64,000 nucleotides of DNA, taken from positions 2,976,001 through 3,040,000 of the forward strand of contig NZ_JAFBBJ010000001.1 of the NCBI RefSeq assembly GCF_016907085.1, read 5' to 3'. Made by a program: the position numbers and the translations under genes. The notes under the pieces were generated by a model. That model did no database searches. It saw only the letters and a program-made list of their open reading frames with translations, and was not told the origin of the DNA. The DNA comes from Clavibacter michiganensis. GTDB lineage: Bacteria > Actinomycetota > Actinomycetes > Actinomycetales > Microbacteriaceae. Of the stretch, positions 53,865-62,530 are shown piece after piece. Position 1 is the first letter of the stretch, and every line of letters begins with the position of its first letter.

Positions 53865-55934
53865 ATGAGCAGGCTACGGGGAGCTTTGAGTGCGGTATGG
53901 GGATGTGTCGCGGCTCTGGCCCTGGTTGCCACGGCGACCCTGACGGCGTTCATCCTGGAGGAGGAACGCTACGGACCGGAGGACCTGTCGGAGACCATCG
54001 CCATATCTGAGCTCCCACCGGCAGTGAGTGCCTCGGATCTCCGCGAGGCGTTTGCGAACGCCGCAGAGTCCGCGCGCGTCAACCTTTATTCCAGCCGCCC
54101 CTCCGTCTCCGGGGAAGTGGGGTCCTCGGACTACGCGGTATTCATCGGTACCCCGGACGCCCTCCTCGGCGACCTGAAGAAGGGCTCCTTCCCGTCGTTC
54201 CCCGGTGCGCCGCGTCAGCACCTCGCATCCGGCCTTGACGCACCTGCAGACCGATTCGTCGGCGTCACCTTCGTGCAAGGCGAGCGCGGTTCCGCCGGGC
54301 GCGTCGCATCCTCGCTCGCCGCCTCCGGGGTGGAAGCGACGCCGAGTGCGGCAGAAGGCTCGATCGCCCGCCTTCCGTTCTTCCTTCTGCGCACCGGCTG
54401 GGGGCCCGCGATGCTCGCCTTGCTGGGTGCATTTACCCTGGCGATCGCGAATTTGGTGAGCAGCCGACTACTCGTGTCCGGGCTCCGTCGCTCGGTCGGC
54501 AGATCGTGGCTCCGAGTGCTGACCGCGGAATCTGCTCGCGTGCTCCTTCCCACCGCGGTCGCCGCCGCGCTGCCATGCGCGGCGTTGCTCGCCACCGCCT
54601 ACCTCGGTGCTGATGGGTGGAGAGCTGGCACGATCCTCGTCGTCGGCACGGCCTTCGCGGGACTCACCCTCGCTGCCGGCCTCGCGGGCGCCGCATCGGT
54701 TGCCTGCACTTGCCTCTTCCAGACGCTGGGCGCCACGCTCAAGGGTGCGAGGCCCTTCCGGCTCCTCGCCGTCCTCTCGTTCGGGGTCATCATCGTCGCC
54801 GGGTTCGGAGTCGGAGTCAGCGCGTCGACCGCACTCGATCAGAAGCAGGTGGCCGATGGCAACGCACGAGCAGACGCTTTCCGCTCATCACATCCGGAGA
54901 TGTTCATTCCCCTGATGGGCTGGGCGCTCCAGAGCGAACGCGGCGACGCGTTGCTTGGGGAGCTCGGGAACGTGTATCGGCAATCCGAGGAATCGGGCGG
55001 CTCCCTCCTCGCCGTCCCCGGTTTTCTGGACGGGTGGACCAGCCCCGCGACGTCGGCGCCGACGCCGACATCGACCGGCGGCAACGTGCCCGGCGGGGGA
55101 TCGCTCCTCGTCGACCGGACGTTCCTTTCGATGCTCGATGGCGTCCCCTCCAAGGTCTACGACGCCGTCGCGAACTCGACGGCGTCACCGGAGTCGTTCG
55201 CTCTATTGGTGCCGACCTCACGGGCGGGAGAGCGCGATGCGCTGATCGGCGGCGCCAAGGAGGCCCTCGACTTCCAGGCCTCCCTGTCCCCGAACGCGGC
55301 ACCGCAGGCGGTGGACCTGAAGGTCATCGACGGCGTCGACCTCGGCCTTGTCCCCCACCTGGTCGTTGACGAGGTCACGCCACTGGGGGTGCCCACCTAC
55401 GACGTGGATCCGGTCGTGATCGTCTCGGGTGCGGGAACGGTGGCGCTGTCCCCCGAGCTGCTCGGCAACTCCGCGACCTTCACTGACCGCGAGGCGTTCG
55501 AGCGCGACGTCGAGTCACGGGGTCTCGACGACCTCGTCGTCGGCACGAACACCATCGCCGACCTCTCCGAGGCCGCGGCATCACAGCGGCTCGCTGCGGA
55601 ACGCACGGCATTTGCGGGGATCTTCATGCTCGTGATCGCGGTGACCTTGGCCGCTGCGCTCCTGGCATCGATCCGTCACAATCGGCTCTCGGCGGCCCTC
55701 TTCCTTCGGAGCATCACGGGCGCCTCCTTCGTGCGGATGCACGGCTCATTTCTCGCCGGTGTCGCCGCGCTCTGCGGCCTACCTGCCGCTCTAATGGCAC
55801 TCGTCTACGGCGCGGCACCGCTCGCCTCGCTGGGGATCGGCGCGGTCGGCGCGTTCATCTGTGCGATCTCGGCGACGTTCGCCGTCGTGTTCCAGTCGAG
55901 GAACCTGACCCGTGCTGCTTTGGAGAACTCATGA
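53865..55934 (+). CDS. Bacteriocin-associated integral membrane protein (copy 2)
   Basis: Identical second copy: one N-terminal helix, two large extracytoplasmic regions, and four plus three further helices. It pairs with the ATPase 49 bp downstream. Immunity or export role by family context. Confidence 0.82.
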   Translation: MSRLRGALSAVWGCVAALALVATATLTAFILEEERYGPEDLSETIAISELPPAVSASDLREAFANAAESARVNLYSSRPSVSGEVGSSDYAVFIGTPDALLGDLKKGSFPSFPGAPRQHLASGLDAPADRFVGVTFVQGERGSAGRVASSLAASGVEATPSAAEGSIARLPFFLLRTGWGPAMLALLGAFTLAIANLVSSRLLVSGLRRSVGRSWLRVLTAESARVLLPTAVAAALPCAALLATAYLGADGWRAGTILVVGTAFAGLTLAAGLAGAASVACTCLFQTLGATLKGARPFRLLAVLSFGVIIVAGFGVGVSASTALDQKQVADGNARADAFRSSHPEMFIPLMGWALQSERGDALLGELGNVYRQSEESGGSLLAVPGFLDGWTSPATSAPTPTSTGGNVPGGGSLLVDRTFLSMLDGVPSKVYDAVANSTASPESFALLVPTSRAGERDALIGGAKEALDFQASLSPNAAPQAVDLKVIDGVDLGLVPHLVVDEVTPLGVPTYDVDPVVIVSGAGTVALSPELLGNSATFTDREAFERDVESRGLDDLVVGTNTIADLSEAAASQRLAAERTAFAGIFMLVIAVTLAAALLASIRHNRLSAALFLRSITGASFVRMHGSFLAGVAALCGLPAALMALVYGAAPLASLGIGAVGAFICAISATFAVVFQSRNLTRAALENS

Positions 55935-55983
55935 GGGACATGGCCGGTCGATTCGCACTGCACGCACACGAAAGGAGTGGGTC

Positions 55984-56634
55984 ATGAGAACGACGCGGAA
56001 ATGGGCCGGGGGGGTGGTGGCGGACGGGCTCGCATTCGACTACCCCGGGAGACGGGTCTGGGGTGGGCTGAGCTTCACCGTCGAGGACGGTCAGTTCCTC
56101 GCGCTCAGGGGGGAAAGCGGCTCAGGGAAGACGACGTTGCTCCAGTGCCTAGGGAGCCTCGCTTCGCCGAGCGCGGGGGCGCTACGCGTCAACGGCGTGG
56201 AGCCGGGGAGGATCAGAGGCGAAGAGCGGAGGGCGTTCCGTCGATCGGCGGTGGGGTTCGCGTTTCAGAATGCCGGGATCGTCGCTTCGTGGACGGTTCG
56301 ACAGAATCTCGAGGTCATTGGGGCGAGGGCGAATGCCGACGACAGGGATGTCCGCGACGCGTTCGATCGCTTCGAGCTCCCCCTCTCGGCCCTCGCCTCG
56401 CCGGCTCACCGCCTGAGTGGCGGCGAGCAGCAGCGCATCGCCTTGGTGAGGCTCGTGCTGCAGAGACCCCAGCTCCTGCTCCTCGATGAACCGACCGCAT
56501 CGCTCGATGACGAAAACGCTGCACGTGTGTCCGACTTCGTCGCCGAGCATTGCAAAGCCGGGGGAACGGTGATCGCAGCCACCCACGACGTGCGGCTCTC
56601 GGCAAATGCGGATGCCGACCTCGTACTCACGTGA
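55984..56634 (+). CDS. ABC transporter ATPase of the bacteriocin locus (copy 2)
   Basis: Identical second copy with complete Walker A, Q-loop, LSGGEQQ signature, Walker B and H-loop, 49 bp after its permease. Confidence 0.9.
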   Translation: MRTTRKWAGGVVADGLAFDYPGRRVWGGLSFTVEDGQFLALRGESGSGKTTLLQCLGSLASPSAGALRVNGVEPGRIRGEERRAFRRSAVGFAFQNAGIVASWTVRQNLEVIGARANADDRDVRDAFDRFELPLSALASPAHRLSGGEQQRIALVRLVLQRPQLLLLDEPTASLDDENAARVSDFVAEHCKAGGTVIAATHDVRLSANADADLVLT

Positions 56635-56712
56635 TTCGAGGCTGCCGATCTCTTCGAACATCGTCGAAAGCCGTCGGGCACGAGCTGCAACTTCCATGAA
56701 GAAAGGAATATG

Positions 56713-57018
56713 ATGAAAAGAAAGAATGGTTTCCGGCTTGCGGTGGGAACGGGATTGGCCGTTGCCCTCCTCCTGGGAGGCGCGGGTGCGGCGAATGCCA
56801 CGACGGTGCAGGCGGGAGGAGGGACGTGGACCTACGACGTCGACTACCTCAACACGGGCGTCGCCTACTCGAACTACTTCCACACGAAGAAGTCGCACGG
56901 AAGCACCGCATGCAGTCGCGATGCGTGCGTCCGATCCGATACCGTACCGTCGGGCAGGTGGTCGTACGCGCGCGTGAAGGCCACTGCGGGGGGGAACACC
57001 GCGTACTGGCGGGTATGA
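56713..57018 (+). CDS. Lactococcin 972-like bacteriocin precursor 2 (copy 2)
   Basis: Identical copy in unit 2, with AGGGTWTYD, YSNYFHTKKSHGSTA, CSRDAC and GGNTAYWRV, placed 78 bp after the second ATPase gene. Confidence 0.87.
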   Translation: MKRKNGFRLAVGTGLAVALLLGGAGAANATTVQAGGGTWTYDVDYLNTGVAYSNYFHTKKSHGSTACSRDACVRSDTVPSGRWSYARVKATAGGNTAYWRV

Positions 57019-57129
57019 CCGACAGCGGTGGACCATCGCGGACAGATGGTTCACCGCTGATCCCTACCAGGCTCGTCGCCTCCTGGGCGGTTCGGAAAAA
57101 GTTTGCGGTCGTCGTATGGCGATAGGCGT

Positions 57130-57436
57130 AGGCCAGGAGAGTACGTGCGGCGTTAGATCGCCTCGAGCTGCCCGTATCGGCGCTCAGCGCGCCCGCCCAT
57201 CGCCTGAGCGGAGGCGAGTAGCAGTGCAGCGCCTTGGTCTGGCTCGCTCTCCAGGACCACGGCTGCTGCTGCGCGACGAAGTGCTCGACCGCTTTGGCTT
57301 TGCTCGGTGACGGAAACGATGCGTGGGTAGCTGCCTTCTCTACAGAGCGTTGCCACTCCGGGGAACCGTAGTAACAGCGATCCATGACACCTGCCCATCA
57401 AGCCATGCGGAAAACGACGTCAACATCGTCTGAATC
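57130..57436 (+). pseudogene. Decayed ABC ATPase fragment (copy 2)
   Basis: Same fragment with the same stops in unit 2. Confidence 0.72.
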
Positions 57437-57502
57437 TTCGGAGCACCTCAATCCTTAGTCCTTTGCACATCGAACGAATCCTCACCAATCGGATTGGATC
57501 AG

Positions 57503-57802
57503 ATGAAGCGTGCACTCAGAATTACCTCTGGGCTCTGCCTGCTCGCCGCCCTCCTGCTCGGCGGCGCCGGCGCAGCGAACGCCGTTACAAAAAATGTCGG
57601 AGGCGGAACGTGGCAATATGGTACGGGATTCTCTCCCTCCGCCATTACTTACTCGAACTACAATCACCCTAGCAAGAAGCACGGAAGTACTGCATGCAAA
57701 TCCGTGGAATGCGTGAGATCCGCCACGGTTCCGGCCAACTCATGGTCGCGCGCATCCCTCCACGCAACTCCAGGTGGAAACTCATCGTACTGGAGAGTAT
57801 GA
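57503..57802 (+). CDS. Lactococcin 972-like bacteriocin precursor 3 (copy 2)
   Basis: Identical copy in unit 2: GGGTWQYG, YSNYNHPSKKHGSTA, CKSVEC and GGNSSYWRV, behind the same conserved leader. Confidence 0.87.
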   Translation: MKRALRITSGLCLLAALLLGGAGAANAVTKNVGGGTWQYGTGFSPSAITYSNYNHPSKKHGSTACKSVECVRSATVPANSWSRASLHATPGGNSSYWRV

Positions 57803-57901
57803 CCTTCGGCTCGGAATCTCAACATAATATGATCGTGCCACCCGTAGTGGCCCGAAGAAACGAGAATATCTAGTATTTCTTATCGAAGCCTGTTCAACGG
57901 C

Positions 57902-58399
57902 ATGGTCGCCTCTGGAGTTGTGGCGCTCTTCCTGGTGTTAGCCCCAGCGGCGGGCTACGCCGCATCTGGTGAGACCGCATCGTCGGAGCCGACGGAATAC
58001 TATGAGCAGCGCCAGCCGGTTTACGTCAATGCAGACGGATCCCTCACTGGACCTAGGGATCTGACGAGCAACCTGACGCGCGTGTCAGTACCCACCGGAG
58101 ATTTCGGTACGCAGGCCGTCGCGAACCCCAGAATTTCGTGCACGCAGGTGAACGCCAGCGTTCGGACGTGCGCCATGTCGGTCGCGGGCGGCTACTGCGG
58201 GTCATCGCGTCAAGTGGGGGCAGGTGTCACCACGAAGCTCAAGGGCGGCATTATCACCGCGCCCGTCACTAATCGAATTTCCTGGAACGCGTCGACAACC
58301 GCGAAGGACCACAGAATCGTTATCGGAACGACCGGAGTGGCCAATCTGACCCTTCAGGGGAAGAGCAGCGACCGTATGTACGCCACCTGCTCTCAGTAG
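57902..58399 (+). CDS. Secreted protein B, paralogue of protein A (copy 2)
   Basis: Identical copy in unit 2, with the same ATT codon upstream (57875) and the same four-cysteine C-terminal domain. Function unknown. Confidence 0.72.
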   Translation: MVASGVVALFLVLAPAAGYAASGETASSEPTEYYEQRQPVYVNADGSLTGPRDLTSNLTRVSVPTGDFGTQAVANPRISCTQVNASVRTCAMSVAGGYCGSSRQVGAGVTTKLKGGIITAPVTNRISWNASTTAKDHRIVIGTTGVANLTLQGKSSDRMYATCSQ

Positions 58400-58443
58400 C
58401 GGTGAGGCCACGCGCAGTGTGAAGTCGTACTTTGCCTGGCTGC

Positions 58444-58775
58444 TCCGAGACGGTCGGCACCGAGCGCTTCGGCACCCGGTACCGCCAGCTCGACCCGGCG
58501 ACGCGGAACTTCGAGGGGCGCGAGCCGCTGCCCGTCGACCTCGCGGCGAACGCGCGCAGCTACGGCGTGGATGTGATCGAGGTCGCGCCCGGCCCCGACG
58601 CCACCCGCGACCTCGGCGACGCCGTGCGGCGCGCGAAGGCGTCCGACCGCACCACCGTGATCCACGTCGAGTCCGACCCGCTCGTCTACGGCCCGGACGG
58701 CGAGGGCTGGTGGGACGTGCCCGTCCCCGGCGTCTCCGAGATGCCGTCGACGCAGGCGGCGCACGCGGAGTACGT
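58444..58775 (+). repeat. Third copy of the iolD-derived direct repeat (332 bp exact)
   Basis: Identical to 42912-43243 and 50678-51009. At 58776 the sequence departs (C for G), and after three substitutions in about 30 bp it runs into different downstream DNA with its own terminator. It is probably the native end of iolD. Confidence 0.9.
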
Positions 58776-58812
58776 CGAGCGGAAGAGGGCGCAGCGGCCG
58801 CTGCTCGGCTGA
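58444..58812 (+). pseudogene. Distal iolD 3' fragment, probably the original gene end
   Basis: Same 122 codons, but with VERKR in place of VEQKR near the end and a different downstream sequence holding a terminator. It represents the chromosomal iolD 3' end displaced by the array. Confidence 0.85.
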
Positions 58813-58837
58813 CGGCGATGAGTCGTGCTCACGGCCG

Positions 58838-58872
58838 ACGGCCGACGTCTCCGCGGGGGAGGCGTCGGCCGT
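58838..58872 (+). terminator. Probable native iol operon terminator
   Basis: ACGGCCGACG (58838-58847) and CGTCGGCCGT (58863-58872) make a perfect 10-bp stem 25 bp after the distal iolD stop. It lies past the array, and I saw no comparable hairpin directly after the upstream iolD stop. Confidence 0.55.
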
Positions 58873-58890
58873 CGGTCGGTGCGGGTCCTG

Positions 58891-59424
58891 CTACCGAGGA
58901 GCCGGCACGTGGCGCGTGAAGAGCGTCCAGTCGAGGGTCGCCCTGTCGATCGGACCGCGTCCGCCGATCCTCCCGTAGTCGAAGCCGGTGCAGTGGGGTT
59001 CGGAGAAGCTGGTGACGGTGGTGTCGTAGATCTGCGGCAGGACGACGCCCACGTAGCGGACGTCGTCGATCCTGTTGTTGTAGCCGGAGTACGAGACGCA
59101 CTCGTCGACGTCGTTGAAGGCCAGCCCACCCGGCCTGACCGAGTAGCCCTGGACGAGGAAGGAGCGGATGTTCTGCCCCCCGGGGGTCCAGTGCGTCCCG
59201 AACACGAACCGGTACAGCGGGCCGGGCCACTTGGCCGCCGGTCCCGGCTTGGCCCCCGGGACGGTGGTCTGGGATGCGTCGATGGGGGTGGTCGCCGGGG
59301 CCGCGGACGCCGGCCCGATGCCGAGGCCGAAGGTGGCGGAGAGTGCGACGGCCGCGGCGGCGGCGACGGTCCCGGCTCGACGGATGCGACGCGAGGATCG
59401 GGTCGAGGGCGTGGTGGATGGCAT
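58891..59424 (-). CDS. Secreted protein of unknown function
   Basis: A 177-residue protein. After a Ser/Arg-rich N-region, TVAAAAAVALSATFGLGIGPASAA forms a Sec signal, with cleavage about residue 41. The mature part has YRFVFGTHWTPGGQNIRSF, FNDVDECVSYSGYNNRIDDV and SFSEPHCTGFDYGRIGG, with two cysteines that could pair. GGAG lies upstream of ATG 59424. I recognise no family. The frame is open far upstream, but that part lies under the phosphopantetheinyl transferase gene and is not coding. Confidence 0.7.
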   Translation of the reverse strand: MPSTTPSTRSSRRIRRAGTVAAAAAVALSATFGLGIGPASAAPATTPIDASQTTVPGAKPGPAAKWPGPLYRFVFGTHWTPGGQNIRSFLVQGYSVRPGGLAFNDVDECVSYSGYNNRIDDVRYVGVVLPQIYDTTVTSFSEPHCTGFDYGRIGGRGPIDRATLDWTLFTRHVPAPR

Positions 59425-59701
59425 GGTGATGGTGCTCCGTTCTCGGGTGGGGCTCGAGACTGAGGAGCGCGTCCATCCCGCGGAGGCGTGTCTCCACAGA
59501 CGGTCGTCTATCGACCGCGGCGCGGCTGACGCGGGGTCGCCGGGAGCCAGGGACCCGAGGGGCCGTCGGATCTCCGGTAGATTCCCCTGGATCGGTCGGC
59601 GTGCCGACCCCGCTCGCGGACCCGCGTGACATCGGGGCGGCGCGCGCGATCCGTCCGCCCCGTGCGCAGGCACCCACCCGAGGGACCATGAGCCACCACC
59701 C

Positions 59702-60433
59702 ATGCCGAGCAGCCGTCCGCGTCGCGCGACGCCGCGGCAGGACCCCGCGGGCATGACGCACGGCTTCCGCTCGTTGCTGCCGAGCGCGGTCGAGGTGGAG
59801 GTCGCGACGGACGACGCCGACAGCACCTCGCCGTTCGACGCGGAACGCGCGGCCGTCGCGCGGGCCGTGCCCGTGAGGCGGGAGGAGTTCTTCACCGTCC
59901 GGGCCTGCGCGCGACGTGCCCTGGCCCGCCTCGGGCATCCGCCAGTCGCCATCGTCCCCGGGCCGGGCCGCGAGCCGGTGTGGCCCGCCGGCGTGGTGGG
60001 GAGCATGACGCACTGCCGCGGCCGTCGCGCCGCCGCCGTCGCCAGCTCCGACGACATCCTCACCCTGGGCATCGACGTGGAGCTGCACGCGCCGCTGCCG
60101 GAGGGGGTCGCGGAGCTCGTCATGTCGCCTGCCGAGCGGGGGCGGTTGGAGGAGCTGGGCCGCATCCAGCCGTCCATCGCGTGGGACCGGGTGGTGTTCA
60201 GCGCGAAGGAGAGCGTCTTCAAGGCGTGGTTCCCGCTCGCCCGCTCGTGGTTGGACTTCCTGGAGTGCGACCTCGAGCTCGACGCGCGCGCCGGCACCTT
60301 CGACGCGCGCCTCCTCGTCCCCGGCCCGCTCGTCGGCCTCGACCGCCTCCAGGTCCTCCGCGGTCGCTGGGCGACGGACGGGGGATTCATCACCACGGCC
60401 GTCTGGGAGGCCGCCGCGGCGACCCGGCGCTGA
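59702..60433 (+). CDS. 4'-phosphopantetheinyl transferase (EntD/Sfp-like)
   Basis: A 243-residue protein that loads the phosphopantetheine arm of CoA onto carrier proteins. REPVWPAGVVGSMTHCRGRRAAAV (~residues 92-115), LGIDVELHAP with the Mg-binding Asp and Glu (~123-132), and FSAKESVFKAWFPLA (~165-179) are the three defining motifs of the EntD subgroup. The start at 59702 is uncertain by some 17 codons; a second ATG (MTHGF) lies at 59753. No polyketide or nonribosomal peptide gene lies in the window, so its carrier partner is elsewhere. Confidence 0.88.
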   Translation: MPSSRPRRATPRQDPAGMTHGFRSLLPSAVEVEVATDDADSTSPFDAERAAVARAVPVRREEFFTVRACARRALARLGHPPVAIVPGPGREPVWPAGVVGSMTHCRGRRAAAVASSDDILTLGIDVELHAPLPEGVAELVMSPAERGRLEELGRIQPSIAWDRVVFSAKESVFKAWFPLARSWLDFLECDLELDARAGTFDARLLVPGPLVGLDRLQVLRGRWATDGGFITTAVWEAAAATRR

Positions 60434-60497
60434 CCGTCCCGCGCCGCGCCGCGCCGCGCCACGCGTCGGGAGGGGGACCGGGCGCCAGGATGCTATT

Positions 60498-60507
60498 TCC
60501 TATAGGA
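60498..60507. promoter_or_regulatory. Palindrome TCCTATAGGA upstream of the isomerase operon
   Basis: A perfect 10-bp palindrome 45 bp before the start codon, within a short AT-rich patch in otherwise GC-rich DNA. It fits an operator for a GntR/FadR-type repressor overlapping a TATAGG -10 box; inferred from form and position. Confidence 0.45.
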
Positions 60508-60552
60508 TCTGGATCCCGGGCATCCGGGACCCGACGACCGCGATGGAGCAGC

Positions 60553-61530
60553 ATGCCGGACACGCCCGCGACGACCCCCGAGCCGGCGTTCGCCGCCGCG
60601 GACTGGCCCATCGCCACCTGCTTGCACTCCTTCGCCACCGTCGGCCGTGACGGCACCGCCCTGCACGACGCGGACGCGGCGGTCTGGGATCGCATGTTCG
60701 CCGACATCGCCCGCGAGGGCTTCACGCTCGCCGAGCTCGCCGACAGCCACGTGCGGCCTGCCGACCTCGAGCCCTCCCGCCGCGACGAGCTCGTCTCCGT
60801 CGCCCGCGCGCACGGCGTCGGCATCCCTTCTGTGCACCTGCAGCGGCAGAGCGTGATCATGCCCGGGCATGAGGAGAAGAACCTCGCCTACGCGCACCGC
60901 ACCATCGACGCGATCGCCGAGATGGGCATGGAGGTGTTCTCGACCGGCCTGCACCAGCCGTTCAGCGACGCGCAGCGGAAGGCGCTGTGGTTCTGGACCG
61001 CCGAGGGCCCGAAGGACCCCGACGACCCCGAGGTCTGGGACGCCGCCGTCACGCGCCTCCGCGAGCTCGGCCGGCACGCGGCGCAGCTGGGTCTCCGGAT
61101 GGCGCTCGAGATGTACGAGGACACCTACCTCGGCACGGCCGACAGCGCCGTGCGGCTCGTGGAGGAGATCGGCCTCGACAACGTGGGGCTCAACCCCGAC
61201 GTCGCGAACCTCATCCGCCTGCACCGCCCGGTGGAGAGCTGGCGCGAGCTGTACGCGAAGACGCTGCCGTACGCCAACTACTGGCACGTGAAGAACTACA
61301 TGCGCGACGAGGCCGCCGACGGCAGCTGGGCGACCAGCGTGCCCACCACCATGAAGGCCGGCCTCATCGACTACCGGCAGGTGATCCGCGACGCGGTCGA
61401 GCTCGGCTTCGACGGGATCATCCTCACCGAGCAGTACGGCGGCGACAGCCTCGGCGTCTGCGCGGAGAACCGCGACTACATCCGCACGCTGCTGCCGCAG
61501 ACGCGCGACGCACAGGGAGAGGCACCATGA
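60553..61530 (+). CDS. Sugar phosphate isomerase/epimerase (xylose-isomerase-like TIM barrel)
   Basis: A 325-residue AP-endonuclease-2/xylose-isomerase-like barrel. FTLAELADSHV, the ALEMYEDTYLG strand with a metal-binding Glu near residue 195, NVGLNPDVANLIRLH, NYWHVKNYM and GFDGIILTEQYGGDS, which bears the last metal-site Glu, are visible. It probably isomerises a polyol- or inositol-derived sugar; its closeness to iolD hints at an inositol-related route, but it is not a canonical IolE. The stop overlaps the next ATG by 4 bp. GGAG lies just upstream of ATG 60553. Confidence 0.82.
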   Translation: MPDTPATTPEPAFAAADWPIATCLHSFATVGRDGTALHDADAAVWDRMFADIAREGFTLAELADSHVRPADLEPSRRDELVSVARAHGVGIPSVHLQRQSVIMPGHEEKNLAYAHRTIDAIAEMGMEVFSTGLHQPFSDAQRKALWFWTAEGPKDPDDPEVWDAAVTRLRELGRHAAQLGLRMALEMYEDTYLGTADSAVRLVEEIGLDNVGLNPDVANLIRLHRPVESWRELYAKTLPYANYWHVKNYMRDEAADGSWATSVPTTMKAGLIDYRQVIRDAVELGFDGIILTEQYGGDSLGVCAENRDYIRTLLPQTRDAQGEAP

Positions 61531-62495
61531 CCGGCCAGCACAGCACCGCACGCCGCATCGCCATCGTCGGATCCGGGTACATGGGCGGCGGCATCGCGCA
61601 GGTGCTCGCGCTCGCGGGCGCGACGGTGCGCATCGCCGACATCTCGGAGGAGATCGCCGTCGCCAACCACGCGCGCCTGCTGGAGGAGGCGGCGAGGTTC
61701 GTCGCGGACGGCCTGTTCCCCGCCGACGCCGTGGAGCGGATCCGCCAGGCGGTGACGCCCGCCGCGTCCATCGAGGAGGCCGTCGCCGACGCCGACTTCA
61801 TCGAGGAGGCCGTGCCGGAGAAGCTCGAGATCAAGCACGCGACGCTGCGGCGGATCTCGGCGGCGGCCCGGCCCGACGCGGTCATCGGATCCAACACCTC
61901 CACCATCCTCATCGGCTCGCTCGCCGAGGCCGTCACGAACCCGGAGCGGTTCCTCGGCGTGCACTTCTCGAACCCGGCGCCCTTCATCCCGGGCGTCGAG
62001 CTGATCCCGCACGCGGGCACGGACGAGTCGGCCGTCGCGATGGCCGAGGAGATCGTCGCGGCCACGGGCAAGGAGACCGCGCGCGTCACCGACTCCACGG
62101 GCTTCGTGCTCAACCGCCTGCAGTACGCGCTCTTCCACGAGGCGACGCAGATCGTGGAGGAGGGAATCGCGACCCCCGAGGACATCGACACGATCGTCCG
62201 CACGACCTTCGGCTTCCGCCTGCCGGTCTTCGGCCCGTTCGCGATCGCCGACATGGCCGGCCTCGACGTGTACGCGTTCTGCTACGCGTCGCTCCAGACC
62301 CGCTGGCCCGAGCGGTTCGCGACGCCGGCCTCGCTCCAGGCGCACGTGGACGCGGGCGAGTACGGCACGAAGACCGGATCCGGCTACCTCGACGTGCCCG
62401 CCGAGCGCACCGCGGCGCTCGTCGCGTACCGCAACAAGGCCTACGTCGCGATCAAGCAGCTGATGGACGAGCTGGGGCCGGCACCGATCGGCTAG
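61527..62495 (+). CDS. 3-hydroxyacyl-CoA dehydrogenase-family oxidoreductase
   Basis: A 322-residue NAD-dependent dehydrogenase of the HADH/lambda-crystallin/L-gulonate dehydrogenase class. The Rossmann motif IAIVGSGYMGGGIAQVLALAG is at residues ~12-32, then ADFIEEAVPEKLEIK, IGSNTSTI, HFSNPAPFIPGVELIP with the catalytic His, and STGFVLNRLQYALFHEA. Translational coupling to a sugar isomerase favours a sugar- or polyol-acid substrate over an acyl-CoA, but this is inference. The gene is complete. Confidence 0.85.
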   Translation: MTGQHSTARRIAIVGSGYMGGGIAQVLALAGATVRIADISEEIAVANHARLLEEAARFVADGLFPADAVERIRQAVTPAASIEEAVADADFIEEAVPEKLEIKHATLRRISAAARPDAVIGSNTSTILIGSLAEAVTNPERFLGVHFSNPAPFIPGVELIPHAGTDESAVAMAEEIVAATGKETARVTDSTGFVLNRLQYALFHEATQIVEEGIATPEDIDTIVRTTFGFRLPVFGPFAIADMAGLDVYAFCYASLQTRWPERFATPASLQAHVDAGEYGTKTGSGYLDVPAERTAALVAYRNKAYVAIKQLMDELGPAPIG

Positions 62496-62530
62496 CTGCC
62501 GTGCGGTACCGGCCCGCGAGCGCCCCTGCC

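Larger units (their letters stand above)
50678..58443 (+). repeat. Tandem repeat unit 2 (7,766 bp), apparently identical to unit 1
   Basis: Second head-to-tail copy. It starts with the iolD 3' fragment, continues through the same genes and ends at 58443. No difference from unit 1 was noticed, implying very recent duplication, ongoing gene conversion or an assembly artefact. Confidence 0.95.

Noticed and set aside
42912..58775. A transposon or prophage as the carrier of the unit
   Set aside because: I found no transposase, integrase, terminal inverted repeats, tRNA target or phage genes. The edges are plain iolD direct repeats, so homologous recombination explains it better.
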